64,000 nt of DNA. Source: Limnohabitans sp. 2KL-17. GTDB taxonomy: Bacteria; Pseudomonadota; Gammaproteobacteria; Burkholderiales; Burkholderiaceae_C. The notes under the pieces are model-generated. The model saw only the letters and a list, made by a program, of their open reading frames with translations. It made no database searches and was not told the origin of the DNA. Position numbers and translations under genes: made by a program. The stretch covers positions 54,739 to 118,738 of the forward strand of contig NZ_NESK01000009.1 of assembly GCF_003063415.1 (NCBI RefSeq). Reading direction: 5' to 3'. Shown here piece after piece: positions 17,239 to 26,417 of this stretch; position 1 is the first letter of the stretch; each line of letters opens with the position of its first letter.

Positions 17239-20200
17239 ATGTTTGTGCCGTCTTTGCCCACTTTTCCCCGCCTGAGCCTTTTGCTGTCCCGCCTTGTGCG
17301 GTTCCTGGCATGGGTTTTACTTGTGCTGGGCTTTTTACTGGGTCTAGCCTGGGGAGCGTTGCATTTTTGGATTGTGCCGCGAATCGGTGACCACCGCCCG
17401 ACCCTGGAACGCTTGGCCCAAAAAACCATCGGGGTACCGGTGCGCATCGGCCAGATTTCTGGCGAATCAACCGGGTGGGCGCCCTCGTTTGAGCTGCGCG
17501 ACATCGCTTTGCTCGATGCCGAAGGACGCACCGCACTGCGCCTGCCCAAGGTCATGATCGCCATCAGTGTGCGGTCGGTGTTGGATCTCAAGCTGGAACA
17601 GCTGGTGCTGGATGCGCCCGAACTGGACATCCGACTGACCGCTGCAGGCGCCTGGCAAATAGCGGGGCTTGACTGGACGCAAAGCCAGAGCAGAGACAAC
17701 GCGGCCGCAGACTGGCTGTTTGCACAGCGCGAAGTGATCGTGCGCGGGGGCACCGTGCGCTGGACCAACGAACACCCGCAAAACACCCAACTAAAAGACC
17801 TGTTGCCGCCCCTTTCTGCGGCCACACCGCCGCAAGCGGCAGATTTGCCGGTGGCCCCCGTGACATTGGCCTTGCGCGAGGTCGACCTGGTGCTGCGCAA
17901 CTCGGCCAGACACCACGATGTGCGCCTGGATGCCACACCGCCCGAGGACTGGGGCACCCGTTTCGTCGGCGTGGGGCGTTTCAAGCGAGGCCTGCTGTCG
18001 ATGCAGCCGAGCAAGTGGGCCGACTGGACTGGCCAGGTCTATGCCTATTTCCCTCAAGTCGATGTTGCACAACTGGGCCGGCATGTGCCCCTGGACGCCA
18101 ACATCGCGGCCGGACAAGGCAGCTTGCGCATGTGGGGTGACGTCACCCAAGGGCAGTGGGCTGGTGGCGTCGCCGATGTGAACCTGACCTGGCTGAGCAC
18201 CACCTGGCGCGCTGATGCCAACCCCTTGGTTTTTGCACATCTGTCGGGTCGTTTGGGTGCGCGGCTGGACCCCCTTGGGTTTGAGGTTTCGACCCAAAAC
18301 CTGGCATTCGAAAGTGCACAAGGCCTGGCCTGGCCTGGCGGCAACCTTTCTTTGGCATACACCTACCCTGAAGGAAAAAACACGGCACGCGGCCACCTTC
18401 AGGCCGATCACCTGGATTTGTTGGCCCTGCGCGAAATGGGGCTGCGCGCGCCATTGCCCGAGGCCTGGCGACAAGGCTTGCAGCAACAAGAAGTCCGCGG
18501 TCAAGTGGATGCTTTGCAATGGCGTTGGCAAGGTGATTGGCATTCACCCGACAAATACGACACCCAACTCACCCTGCAAGAGCTGACCCTGGAGACAGCA
18601 AGCGGACCTGCCAACCGCACAGGCATTCGCTGGCCCGGTGTTCAGGGTGCACGGGCAAAGCTGGTCATGAACCAGGATGGCGGACAAGTTGAGATGGACA
18701 TCGGCAATGGCGGAGCCGTTTTATTGCCTGGCATTTTGGAAGATGCTGAAGTGCGTGTTCAGTCATTGCATGCCGAAGCCACTTTTAAAAGAGAGGCCTC
18801 GGCATGGCACCTGCCTGCTTGGAAGCTCAAGCTGACCAACCCCGATTTGCAGGGTGAGTGGCAAGGCCAGTGGCATCCCTCTGCGAACGGCAGCGGCCCA
18901 GGCATGCTGGATCTGCAAGGTCAGATCAAGCAACTCGATGCATCGCGTGCCCACCGCTACCTGCCCCTGACGCTGCCCGCCAACGTGCGCCAATATGTGC
19001 GTGATGCAGTGGTCAAAGGGACCTATTCCGATGTGCAGGTCAAGGTCAAGGGTGATTTGGCGCGATGGCCTTTTGCCAGCCCCAAAGATGGTGAACTTCG
19101 ATTTTCTGGTCAAGTTCGCGACCTTGAATTGGATTATTTACCGCAAACCATGCTACCGCCCAAAAGCTTGCCATGGCCCCGCCTGCACGCGTTGACAGGC
19201 CGACTGGTCTTTGACCGCGTAGGCATGAAGCTGAGCGATGCCTCTGCGCGCACCACGGATGCCCGCACAGGTTTGAGCCTGACGGCGGGCCTGGCTGAGA
19301 TCGCCGACATGGCCGCGCCCCTGTTGAATGTGTCTGCCGAAATCAAAGGCCCTGCAGCCCAGGTGCTCGCACTGGTGCAAAAGTCACCGCTCGATGCGCT
19401 GCTGTCCGGCGCGTTGCGCGAAACCCAAGCCACAGGCGCGCTGCAAACTCGTTTCAAATTGGCCCTGCCCCTGCGCACCCCTCAAAGCCCCAAATTGCAA
19501 GGCTCGGTGGTGTTGGCCGGCAACGATGTGCGCATGACCCCATCTGCCCCCCTGCTGGAAAAATTGCAGGGAACGGTCCAGTTCACCGAGTCCGGTTTCA
19601 CACTCAATGGGGCCCAAGGCCGCCTGCTGGGTGGGACGGTTCGCATAGAAGGCGGCATGCAGACATCGCCAAGTTCAGCGGCCATCGAAAGCGGGCTAAA
19701 GCTTCGCGCACAAGGCCAGGTCACTGCCGAGGCGCTGCGCATGGCCAAAGAATTGGCGCCTCTGCATGAGTGGGCTCAACATGCCAGTGGCGCCACCAAT
19801 TACAGCGCGCAACTGGGTTGGCGATATGGCCAGCCCGAGCTGTCGGTGCAAAGCCAACTGGAGGGATTGGCACTGAAGTTGCCCACCCCCCTTGGCAAAT
19901 CTGCAGAAACCAGCACACCCCTGACATTCAGGACCCGCGTGCAAAATGCCGGTGGCCTGTTGCGCGATCAGCTGCAGTTTGAATGGGGAAACATAGCGTC
20001 CGCCAACTATGTGCGCGATTTATCCGGCCCCGAGCCGGTTGTTTTGCGTGGCAGCCTGAGCTTGGGCTTGCCCAGCAGGCAAGCGCCCGCTTTGCCCGCC
20101 TCGGGCGTGTCAGCAGCCATCGCACTGGACACTTTGGCTTTAGAAGACTGGCAAGCCCTTTTTCCCGCCAACCTGCTCTCGGGCACTGACACGCCTTCCC

Positions 20201-21369
20201 CTGGCCTGCCAGCCTGGTCCAGCTATTTGCCCTCGCGCATCGGCCTGCAAGCCAGCACCATCACGGCCGATGGGCGCACCTTGAATCAGGTGGTGGCCGG
20301 TGGCGTGCGTGAAGGGCAGGCCTGGAGGGTCAATGTGGATGCCCGCGAATTGAGTGGCCATGTGGTTTATCGATTGCCTGCCAAAGAGCAGTTGGGGCAT
20401 CTGTATGCCCGGCTTTCACGCCTGAACCTGCCACCTTCCAGCGCAGCCGATGTGGAGGGCCTGCTTGAAGCGCCCCCAGCCAACCTGCCCGCACTGGACA
20501 TCGTGGTGGAGCAACTCGAACTGCGCGGCAAAAAACTCGGCCGCATTGAAATTGAAGCCGTCAACACCGAACAACAAAAGACACGCCTCAAAACCGCACC
20601 CGAGTGGCAGCTGAACAAGTTCAACATCACCCTGCCTGAAGCCACTCTGCGCAGCACCGGTAGATGGCTGACAGCAGCCGATGGCGGCAGCCAGCGTAAA
20701 ACAGAAATCAATTTCAAGCTAGATGTCACCGACGCAGGCGCCTTGCTCACGCGCCTGGACACACCCGATGCTTTGCGTGGGGGCTCCGGTCTGCTCGAAG
20801 GCACCATCAACTGGCGGGGGTCGCCATTGGCTTTGCACTACCCCAGCATGTCGGGGCAGTTCGGGGTAAAAATGGGGCGCGGCCAATTTCTCAAGGCCGA
20901 TGCGGGTGCTGCCAAGCTGTTGGGGGTGCTGAGTTTGCAGGCCTTGCCGCGCCGCTTGCTGCTGGACTTTCGGGATGTGTTCTACGAAGGTTTTGTGTTT
21001 GACTCCGTGCGCGGTGATGTCGCCATCACGCAAGGCATCGCGAACACGCGAAACCTTCAGATCAAAGGCGTCAATGCCCTGGTGCAACTGGATGGCTCAG
21101 CCGATATTGCCCAGGAAACCCAAAAGCTTCGCGTGGTGATTTTGCCCGCACTCGACGCAGGAACAGCCTCTTTGGTTGCTGGCATCGCTGTCAATCCCGT
21201 GGTGGGTTTGACGGCATTTTTGGCGCAGCTCTTTTTACAAAACCCGTTGGTCAAAGCCAACACCCAGGAATTCCTGATCGACGGCAGCTGGGCCGAACCC
21301 CGGGTTACAAAAGTCAACAGCAGCAGCGACGGGCTCAACACCTCTGCGCCGGGCACCCCCAAGCCTTGA
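17239..21369 (+). CDS. yhdP: YhdP-family AsmA-like envelope protein
   Basis: 1376-aa protein anchored by one N-terminal transmembrane segment (FLAWVLLVLGFLLGLAWGALHFW). It is followed by a very long beta-rich periplasmic region of the YhdP/DUF3971 and AsmA type. Blocks seen include GVPVRIGQISGESTGWAPSFELRDI and, near the end, GQFLKADAGAAKLLGVLSLQALPRR with the NPLVKANTQEFLIDGSW tail. In enteric bacteria YhdP helps carry phospholipids between inner and outer membranes. ATG 17239 is chosen because it directly precedes the membrane anchor; no strong ribosome-binding site is seen. The sensor kinase gene follows after 4 bp, probably in the same transcript. Confidence 0.92.
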   Translation: MFVPSLPTFPRLSLLLSRLVRFLAWVLLVLGFLLGLAWGALHFWIVPRIGDHRPTLERLAQKTIGVPVRIGQISGESTGWAPSFELRDIALLDAEGRTALRLPKVMIAISVRSVLDLKLEQLVLDAPELDIRLTAAGAWQIAGLDWTQSQSRDNAAADWLFAQREVIVRGGTVRWTNEHPQNTQLKDLLPPLSAATPPQAADLPVAPVTLALREVDLVLRNSARHHDVRLDATPPEDWGTRFVGVGRFKRGLLSMQPSKWADWTGQVYAYFPQVDVAQLGRHVPLDANIAAGQGSLRMWGDVTQGQWAGGVADVNLTWLSTTWRADANPLVFAHLSGRLGARLDPLGFEVSTQNLAFESAQGLAWPGGNLSLAYTYPEGKNTARGHLQADHLDLLALREMGLRAPLPEAWRQGLQQQEVRGQVDALQWRWQGDWHSPDKYDTQLTLQELTLETASGPANRTGIRWPGVQGARAKLVMNQDGGQVEMDIGNGGAVLLPGILEDAEVRVQSLHAEATFKREASAWHLPAWKLKLTNPDLQGEWQGQWHPSANGSGPGMLDLQGQIKQLDASRAHRYLPLTLPANVRQYVRDAVVKGTYSDVQVKVKGDLARWPFASPKDGELRFSGQVRDLELDYLPQTMLPPKSLPWPRLHALTGRLVFDRVGMKLSDASARTTDARTGLSLTAGLAEIADMAAPLLNVSAEIKGPAAQVLALVQKSPLDALLSGALRETQATGALQTRFKLALPLRTPQSPKLQGSVVLAGNDVRMTPSAPLLEKLQGTVQFTESGFTLNGAQGRLLGGTVRIEGGMQTSPSSAAIESGLKLRAQGQVTAEALRMAKELAPLHEWAQHASGATNYSAQLGWRYGQPELSVQSQLEGLALKLPTPLGKSAETSTPLTFRTRVQNAGGLLRDQLQFEWGNIASANYVRDLSGPEPVVLRGSLSLGLPSRQAPALPASGVSAAIALDTLALEDWQALFPANLLSGTDTPSPGLPAWSSYLPSRIGLQASTITADGRTLNQVVAGGVREGQAWRVNVDARELSGHVVYRLPAKEQLGHLYARLSRLNLPPSSAADVEGLLEAPPANLPALDIVVEQLELRGKKLGRIEIEAVNTEQQKTRLKTAPEWQLNKFNITLPEATLRSTGRWLTAADGGSQRKTEINFKLDVTDAGALLTRLDTPDALRGGSGLLEGTINWRGSPLALHYPSMSGQFGVKMGRGQFLKADAGAAKLLGVLSLQALPRRLLLDFRDVFYEGFVFDSVRGDVAITQGIANTRNLQIKGVNALVQLDGSADIAQETQKLRVVILPALDAGTASLVAGIAVNPVVGLTAFLAQLFLQNPLVKANTQEFLIDGSWAEPRVTKVNSSSDGLNTSAPGTPKP

Positions 21370-21373
21370 AACA

Positions 21374-23476
21374 ATGAGAGCGCCTGGTCCCTTGCGAATC
21401 ACAGCAGCATGGCAAAAATACCTGCCCCGCGCACGTTCAAAGCTCGATGAATTTTTGCCTTCGGGTTCAGGGCGCCGCTCCCTGTGGGTCGCCCTGATTG
21501 CCTTGGTGATGGCCGTGCTGGCCACGCTGGTCTGGCTGGCTGGCCGCTACGAAGCCAGCCAAGTGCAAGCCGAACTGGAACGCGACACCGCCAATGCCGT
21601 GAGCGATTTGCGAAACAGCCTGTCAAGACAAGTGCAAGCCCTGCAAGCTTTGCAAGCTTTGCAAGCTTTGCAATCAGGACATTTTTCGGCCCCAAACTGG
21701 TCAGCAGAAGCACAGGCATTGCTGCGCAACAACCGGGACTGGTTGCGCCTGGAATGGCGCGACAAAGAATGGCGCCTGCAAACATTTGTCGACTCCCCTT
21801 TGCGCACCTCCGCTTTTGAGCGCGTCCCCCGCACCGAGGTCTTGAACGAAGCCGCCCAAGCCTGTCAACGGGCCAGACGGGTCAATGGCGCCGCCTACTC
21901 AAGTACTTATTTTTTACCTCAACCCGACGGCTTGGGTTCAGAGGTGATGGAATTGTGCCTGCCCATGACGCAGGCTGGCGAATTCGTGGGTTTCACGGTC
22001 GTGACTTACAGCCTACAAGAGCTGCTCACAGAGCGGCTGGGCAGCACATTTGGTCGCCAAAACGAATTGTCTCTTGTCGAGCCTGATGGCACACGGCTGG
22101 CGATCGCGGGCGCCCAGCGCCGCGAGCGCCGGGTCTTCACTTCACAACAACTGATGGACCTGCCGGGCAACACCTTGCTCTTGCGCATGGACGGCAGGCG
22201 GGGTGAGCCCGACTTGTTTCCCAACGTCCTCACCGCCTTGGTCACAGGCATGTCGATTGCGCTGGTCACGGTGATGGTGCTGCTGACCAAAGATGCACGG
22301 CGACGCCTCAAGGCGGAGCGTGACCTTGCCGATGCACTGGCTTTTCGCAAGGCCATGGAAGACTCCCTGGTCACCGGCCTGAGAGCGCGTGATTTAGAAG
22401 GTCGCATCACGTATGTGAACCCGGCGTTTTGCCAAATGGTGGGGTGGGAAGCCGAGGCTCTGCTTGGCCAAAACGCCCCCATGCCATATTGGCCTCCTGA
22501 GATGGTGGATGAATACCAGCAACGCCAGGCCATCCGCATGGCGGGTAACGCACCGCCACGAGAGGGCTTTGAATCGGTCTTCATGCGGCAAGACGGAACA
22601 CGGTTTCCGGTACTCATCATTGAAGCACCGCTGATCAGTGTGAGGGGCGAGCAAACCGGCTGGATGGGTGCGGTGATCGACATCAGCGAGCAACGCCGCA
22701 TCGAAGAGCTTTCTCGCGCCAGTCAGGAGCGGCTGCAGGCCACAGCCCGCCTGACCACGGTCGGCGAGATGGCCTCCCTGCTGAGCCACGAACTGAACCA
22801 ACCCCTGGCGGCGATTGCGAGCTATGCCAATGGCTCGCTCAACCTTCTGAAGGACCCGCAGGCCGAGCCGCAAACCCTGGACGATGTGCACATGGCGCTG
22901 CGGCGAATTGCCGAACAAGCCGAACGGGCCGGGCGCGTCATCAGCAGCGTGCACGACTTTGTGCGCCGACGCGACCAGACACGTGAGGCCGTGCCACCGC
23001 AGGCACTCCTGGATGCCATTGCACCACTGGTCAACCTGCAAGCAAGAAAACTCCAGGTCCGGGTGCACTTGCGTGTCGATGCGCGGCTGCCGCGGGTTTG
23101 GTGTGACCGCACCATGGTCGAGCAGGTCTTGCTGAACCTGGCGCGCAACGGCATGCAAGCCATGGACTTGCCAGCATGCAAAGACAGGGTACTGGTCTTG
23201 CAAATCAAACAAGGGGAGTTCCCTCAGGACGATGCGGGTGTTGAATTTTCGGTGACCGATTTGGGCACAGGCATCACACCGGATGTAGCAGCGCAGTTGT
23301 ACAACCCCTTCTTCACGACCAAGATCGAGGGCATGGGTTTGGGTCTGAGCCTGTGTCGCACCGTCGTCGAACAACACGGCGGCCAACTGGCGTTTGAGGC
23401 CCATGCACCCAAAGGCACCGTGTTTCGATTCACGCTGCCTTCGGCACCCAGCGGTACGGCAGCGCATACCGCCTAA
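21374..23476 (+). CDS. PAS-domain sensor histidine kinase (FixL/DctB-like)
   Basis: 700-aa membrane sensor kinase. Transmembrane segments at about residues 38-58 and 284-304 enclose a roughly 225-residue periplasmic sensor domain. A cytoplasmic PAS domain (about 330-440, GRITYVNPAFCQMVGWEAEALLG) comes next. The HisKA domain has the phospho-acceptor H472 in LLSHELNQPLAAIASYANG. HATPase boxes are near MVEQVLLNLARNGMQA and FTTKIEGMGLGLSLC. The signal is unknown; the PAS lacks an obvious FixL haem histidine assignment. It lies 4 bp after yhdP and 9 bp before a FixJ-type regulator, its likely partner. Residues 86-100 carry a short LQA repeat. Confidence 0.92.
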   Translation: MRAPGPLRITAAWQKYLPRARSKLDEFLPSGSGRRSLWVALIALVMAVLATLVWLAGRYEASQVQAELERDTANAVSDLRNSLSRQVQALQALQALQALQSGHFSAPNWSAEAQALLRNNRDWLRLEWRDKEWRLQTFVDSPLRTSAFERVPRTEVLNEAAQACQRARRVNGAAYSSTYFLPQPDGLGSEVMELCLPMTQAGEFVGFTVVTYSLQELLTERLGSTFGRQNELSLVEPDGTRLAIAGAQRRERRVFTSQQLMDLPGNTLLLRMDGRRGEPDLFPNVLTALVTGMSIALVTVMVLLTKDARRRLKAERDLADALAFRKAMEDSLVTGLRARDLEGRITYVNPAFCQMVGWEAEALLGQNAPMPYWPPEMVDEYQQRQAIRMAGNAPPREGFESVFMRQDGTRFPVLIIEAPLISVRGEQTGWMGAVIDISEQRRIEELSRASQERLQATARLTTVGEMASLLSHELNQPLAAIASYANGSLNLLKDPQAEPQTLDDVHMALRRIAEQAERAGRVISSVHDFVRRRDQTREAVPPQALLDAIAPLVNLQARKLQVRVHLRVDARLPRVWCDRTMVEQVLLNLARNGMQAMDLPACKDRVLVLQIKQGEFPQDDAGVEFSVTDLGTGITPDVAAQLYNPFFTTKIEGMGLGLSLCRTVVEQHGGQLAFEAHAPKGTVFRFTLPSAPSGTAAHTA
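21632..21676 (+). repeat. In-frame 9-bp tandem repeat in the sensor kinase
   Basis: Five consecutive 9-base units of the form TTGCAAGCT (first and last imperfect) encode repeated Leu-Gln-Ala. They lie in the helical stalk just after the first transmembrane segment. The middle copies are identical at DNA level, so slippage would add or remove three residues without a frameshift. Confidence 0.8.
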
Positions 23477-23485
23477 AATCCCGCC

Positions 23486-24124
23486 ATGCAACCCCCTTAC
23501 GACAGCATGGTCTACATCGTTGACGATGACATTGGTGTGCGCGAAGGCATGGCCTGGCTACTGCGTACACGACGCTTGCTGAGTGAGTCTTACGCAAGCG
23601 CCGAAGCCTTTCTGGAGATGCTGCAAAGAGCAAGCGCCTCTCCTTTGCCTCAACAGGCCGCTTGCATCCTGCTGGATGTGCGAATGCCCGGCATGAGCGG
23701 GTTGGCTTTGTTTGAACAGTTACAGGCCAGCGGCATCTCCCAAGCATGGCCTGTTATTTTTTTGACCGGTCACGCAGACGTGCCAACGGCTGTCGACAGT
23801 GTCAAGCGGGGGGCTTTTGACTTTTGTGAAAAGCCCTTCTCTGACAACGCACTGGTAGACCGGGTGGAACAAGCCTTGCTACTTTCATCTGAGCGCTTGA
23901 CCGAACGCAAACAACAAGGCTTTTTGCAATCCCGCTTGAGCGATTTGACAGAGCGTGAACGCGATGTGATGCGCCTGGTGGTGGAGGGTTTGCCCAACAA
24001 GCTGATCGCCGATCAGCTGGACATCAGCGTGCGAACCGTCGAGGTGCATCGCTCACGGGTCTTCGACAAAATGGAAGTCAAATCAGCCGTGGAATTGGCC
24101 AACCTGATGCGGACATCGACATGA
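23486..24124 (+). CDS. FixJ/NarL-type response regulator
   Basis: 212-aa two-component regulator. The receiver domain (about 8-125) has the acidic pocket VDDD, phospho-acceptor D64 in LLDVRMPGMSG, the Thr of FLTGHADVPTAVDSVKRGAFDF and Lys in EKPF. A LuxR-type helix-turn-helix (about 150-205) contains LTERERDVMRLVVEGLPNKLIADQLDISVRTVEVHRSRVF. The arrangement and the RGAFDFCEKPF motif are FixJ-like. It sits 9 bp after the kinase gene and overlaps the NlpC/P60 gene by ATGA, so all three are probably co-transcribed. Targets unknown. Confidence 0.93.
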   Translation: MQPPYDSMVYIVDDDIGVREGMAWLLRTRRLLSESYASAEAFLEMLQRASASPLPQQAACILLDVRMPGMSGLALFEQLQASGISQAWPVIFLTGHADVPTAVDSVKRGAFDFCEKPFSDNALVDRVEQALLLSSERLTERKQQGFLQSRLSDLTERERDVMRLVVEGLPNKLIADQLDISVRTVEVHRSRVFDKMEVKSAVELANLMRTST

Positions 24125-24693
24125 GCCAGCCAGCATACAGGCAAGGCAGGCGCGCACCCATCACACGGGCCCCTTGCCTTTGGCTGACCCTCGGGTTGGC
24201 GCTTTTACTGACGGGCTGTTCATCCACTGTGCCGCTTGATGAAACGGCCTTGCCAGTGCCCAGTGCCAAGCCACTTTCAGCGGATGTCCCAAGCCCAGAC
24301 AACACCGCCTACGATCCCAAACGCAACGACTTGGCCTTGTTTGCGCTGTCCTTGCTGGACACCCGCTACACCTGGGGAGGCAGGGGCCCTGCCACCGGAT
24401 TTGACTGCTCGGGGCTGGTGTCGCATGTTTACCGGGAAGCCGCCGGTTTGCCCGTCAAGGGCTCATCTGCCGATCTGGGCCAAAAATCACGCCCAGTAGA
24501 CAGATCCCGCATCCAGCCTGGCGATCTGGTGTTCTTCAACACGCTGGGCGCACGCCATTCGCATGTTGGCATTTATGTGGGTGGGGGCCGATTTGTGCAT
24601 GCCAGCAACCCCAAAACAGGGGTGCGCATTGACCAGATGAACAACCGCTACTACGCACAACGCTTTGAAGGGGCCGGAACACTGCTGGACTGA
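24121..24693 (+). CDS. NlpC/P60 family lipoprotein peptidase
   Basis: 190-aa probable peptidoglycan endopeptidase (C40). Basic N-terminus, hydrophobic stretch and lipobox LLTGC put the lipidated Cys at 33. The catalytic domain (about 68-185) has the nucleophile C96 in GFDCSGLVSHVYREAAG and the His in ARHSHVGIYVGGGRFVHA. Family members cut the D-Glu-mDAP bond of stem peptides. The start overlaps the response regulator stop (ATGA), an unusual operon link between a two-component system and a wall hydrolase. Confidence 0.92.
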   Translation: MSQPAYRQGRRAPITRAPCLWLTLGLALLLTGCSSTVPLDETALPVPSAKPLSADVPSPDNTAYDPKRNDLALFALSLLDTRYTWGGRGPATGFDCSGLVSHVYREAAGLPVKGSSADLGQKSRPVDRSRIQPGDLVFFNTLGARHSHVGIYVGGGRFVHASNPKTGVRIDQMNNRYYAQRFEGAGTLLD

Positions 24694-24715
24694 TCCGGGC
24701 CCACAGGCCCCGATC
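24692..24715. terminator. Stem-loop between convergent NlpC and small membrane gene
   Basis: A 10-bp stem with one mismatch (GATCCGGGCC against GGCCCCGATC) and a 4-base loop starts at the NlpC stop. It ends on the stop of the convergent small gene. There is no clear T-run, so it may only be a weak bidirectional terminator. Confidence 0.4.
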
Positions 24716-24851
24716 AAGGGGCTTTGTCATCCAGGTCATCTTTTTCAGTGGGCGGCAACTCACCCTTTGGTCTTCCTGAAAACATGGTCCACCACACAAT
24801 GGCAACAAAGAGAATCAGGGCCAGCAAAGCTTCCAGCAAAATAAGAGCCAT
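24714..24851 (-). CDS. Small single-pass membrane protein, 45 aa
   Basis: Short protein starting [21 protein letters not shown], one strongly hydrophobic helix. A short basic/acidic cytoplasmic tail containing SGRPKGELPP and ending in EKDDLDDKAP follows. Similar short proteins occur next to mltA in related bacteria as far as I recall; function unknown. A GGAAGAT ribosome-binding site lies 5-12 bases before the ATG. Its start codon shares the CATG at 24849-24852 with the divergent mltA start. The frame extends further upstream to 24983, but that part is antisense to mltA and is discarded. Confidence 0.65.
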   Translation of the reverse strand: MALILLEALLALILFVAIVWWTMFSGRPKGELPPTEKDDLDDKAP

Positions 24852-26037
24852 GCGCAATCTTCCATTTCTTTCTGTTGCCCGGTCATCTGCCGGTTGGGTG
24901 TTGGCTGCGATTGTAGGGAGCCTGGTGGGCTGTTCGGTCGCGCCCATGCTGGAAGAACCGGCCAAACCAAGCCCATCGGCCACTCAGCCAGAGGGCCGTC
25001 AAGGGCACTTGTCGCCTCTCCCGCCATTACCGCCATTACCGCCCACCATCATGCAGGCAGCAAGCCGCTGGGTGCCCGTCCCCTGGTCAGATCTTCCCGG
25101 ACTGGAAACCGATGCCCTGAATGAGGCCTGGCCTGCCTGGCTGCAAAGCTGCACACGCCCAAGCAAAGCCTGGGCCACACTGTGCCCGCAAGTTCGGCAG
25201 CTGGCGAGCGCCTCTGTGCCCAAACAGCGGCAGTGGATTGTGGAAAACCTGCAGGCTTATCGGGTCGAGTCTCACACGCAACAACGCGATGGTTTGCTGA
25301 CCGCTTACTACGAGCCCGTGCTGGACGCGACACGCCTGGCAAGCCCTGGCTTCAAGGTGCCGCTTTATGCGCCCCCCACCAACCTGAACCAACGCAAGCC
25401 TTGGTACACCCGGCAAGAAATGGAAACCCAAGCGCAAGCGCGCACCGCCCTGCGGGGCAAAGAACTGGTTTATTTGGCCGATCCGGTAGATGCCATGGTG
25501 CTGCACATTCAAGGCTCAGGCCTGGTGAATGTGCGTGAGCCCAATGGCAACCAACGGATGGTACGGCTGGCATTTGCCGCAACCAACGAACAGCCCTACA
25601 AAAGCATTGGCCGCTGGCTGCTTGACCAGAACCTGATCCGCGATGCCTCATGGCCCGGCATCAAAGCCTGGATCGACCGCAACCCCTCGCGTGTCAACGA
25701 GTTGCTGTGGCAAAACCCGCGCGTGGTTTTCTTCAAGGAAGAGGCCCTGCCTGCAGGCACTGTGCCACCCGGTCCCAAAGGCGCCCAAGGTGTTCCACTG
25801 ACCGCAGAACGCTCCATTGCGGTCGACCGCAACAGCATTCCGTATGGCACACCGGTTTGGCTTAACTCTTCGGGGCCGCTCAGCAAGCTGGACCGCCTGG
25901 TGCTGGCCCAAGACACAGGCACGGCCATTGTCGGCGCAGTCCGAGCAGACTATTACGCCGGCTCGGGTCAGGCGGCAGGTGAGTTCGCCGGTCGCATGAA
26001 ACAAACTTTGCAGCTTTGGGTTTTGTGGCCACGATGA
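24850..26037 (+). CDS. mltA: Membrane-bound lytic murein transglycosylase A
   Basis: 395-aa peptidoglycan-cleaving lipoprotein. The N-terminus carries a signal with lipobox LVGC, then a Pro-rich linker with short LPPLPP repeats. The MltA barrel domain includes [18 protein letters not shown] and [26 protein letters not shown]. The C-terminal 3D domain contains the catalytic Asp region [23 protein letters not shown] 24850 gives the proper lipoprotein signal; the frame continues upstream to 24724 without need. Its start is interlocked with that of the small divergent gene. A YkgJ-type gene overlaps its stop (ATGA). Confidence 0.93.
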   Translation: MRNLPFLSVARSSAGWVLAAIVGSLVGCSVAPMLEEPAKPSPSATQPEGRQGHLSPLPPLPPLPPTIMQAASRWVPVPWSDLPGLETDALNEAWPAWLQSCTRPSKAWATLCPQVRQLASASVPKQRQWIVENLQAYRVESHTQQRDGLLTAYYEPVLDATRLASPGFKVPLYAPPTNLNQRKPWYTRQEMETQAQARTALRGKELVYLADPVDAMVLHIQGSGLVNVREPNGNQRMVRLAFAATNEQPYKSIGRWLLDQNLIRDASWPGIKAWIDRNPSRVNELLWQNPRVVFFKEEALPAGTVPPGPKGAQGVPLTAERSIAVDRNSIPYGTPVWLNSSGPLSKLDRLVLAQDTGTAIVGAVRADYYAGSGQAAGEFAGRMKQTLQLWVLWPR

Positions 26038-26324
26038 GTCGAACAAGCGCCAAAGGGTTCTCCTGTCGCTCGGGTTGTGCCGCCTGCTGCATCGCCCCCT
26101 CCATCTCGTCGCCCATTCCGGGCATGCCAAATGGCAAACCGGCCGGGCTTGCCTGCGTGCAGCTCGACGATCAACGGCGATGCAAGATCTTCGGCCACCC
26201 CGAGCGTCCAGCGGTATGCAGCCAGCTGAAAGCCTCGGCTGACATGTGCGGAACAGAAGACGACGGTGGTCAGTTTGCGCTGACTTTCCTGGCTCGACTC
26301 GAAACATTGACACGACCCGACTGA
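26034..26324 (+). CDS. YkgJ-family cysteine-cluster protein
   Basis: 96-aa protein with a metal-binding cysteine pattern: [19 protein letters not shown] near the N-terminus, then LACVQL, RCKIFG, PAVCSQL and MCG. This is the compact YkgJ/UPF0153 form, thought to bind zinc or an Fe-S cluster. Its biochemical role is not known. The ATG overlaps the mltA stop (ATGA), so it is translated with mltA. Confidence 0.85.
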   Translation: MSRTSAKGFSCRSGCAACCIAPSISSPIPGMPNGKPAGLACVQLDDQRRCKIFGHPERPAVCSQLKASADMCGTEDDGGQFALTFLARLETLTRPD

Positions 26325-26417
26325 GCACGGACTCCACAGTCCAGTCACCAAGACGTCATTTCAGACGGCCGCTTATGGTTAAGCTGGCGCATCTTTTTCA
26401 CCTTCTGGAGCACCGCC

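Noticed and set aside
24724..24849. Upstream extension of mltA
   Set aside because: It is antisense to the small membrane gene and would destroy the lipoprotein signal position.
25014..25045. Pro-rich tandem repeat in mltA as a phase-variable element
   Set aside because: Only about two 9-bp units in a linker; too short to suggest functional variation.
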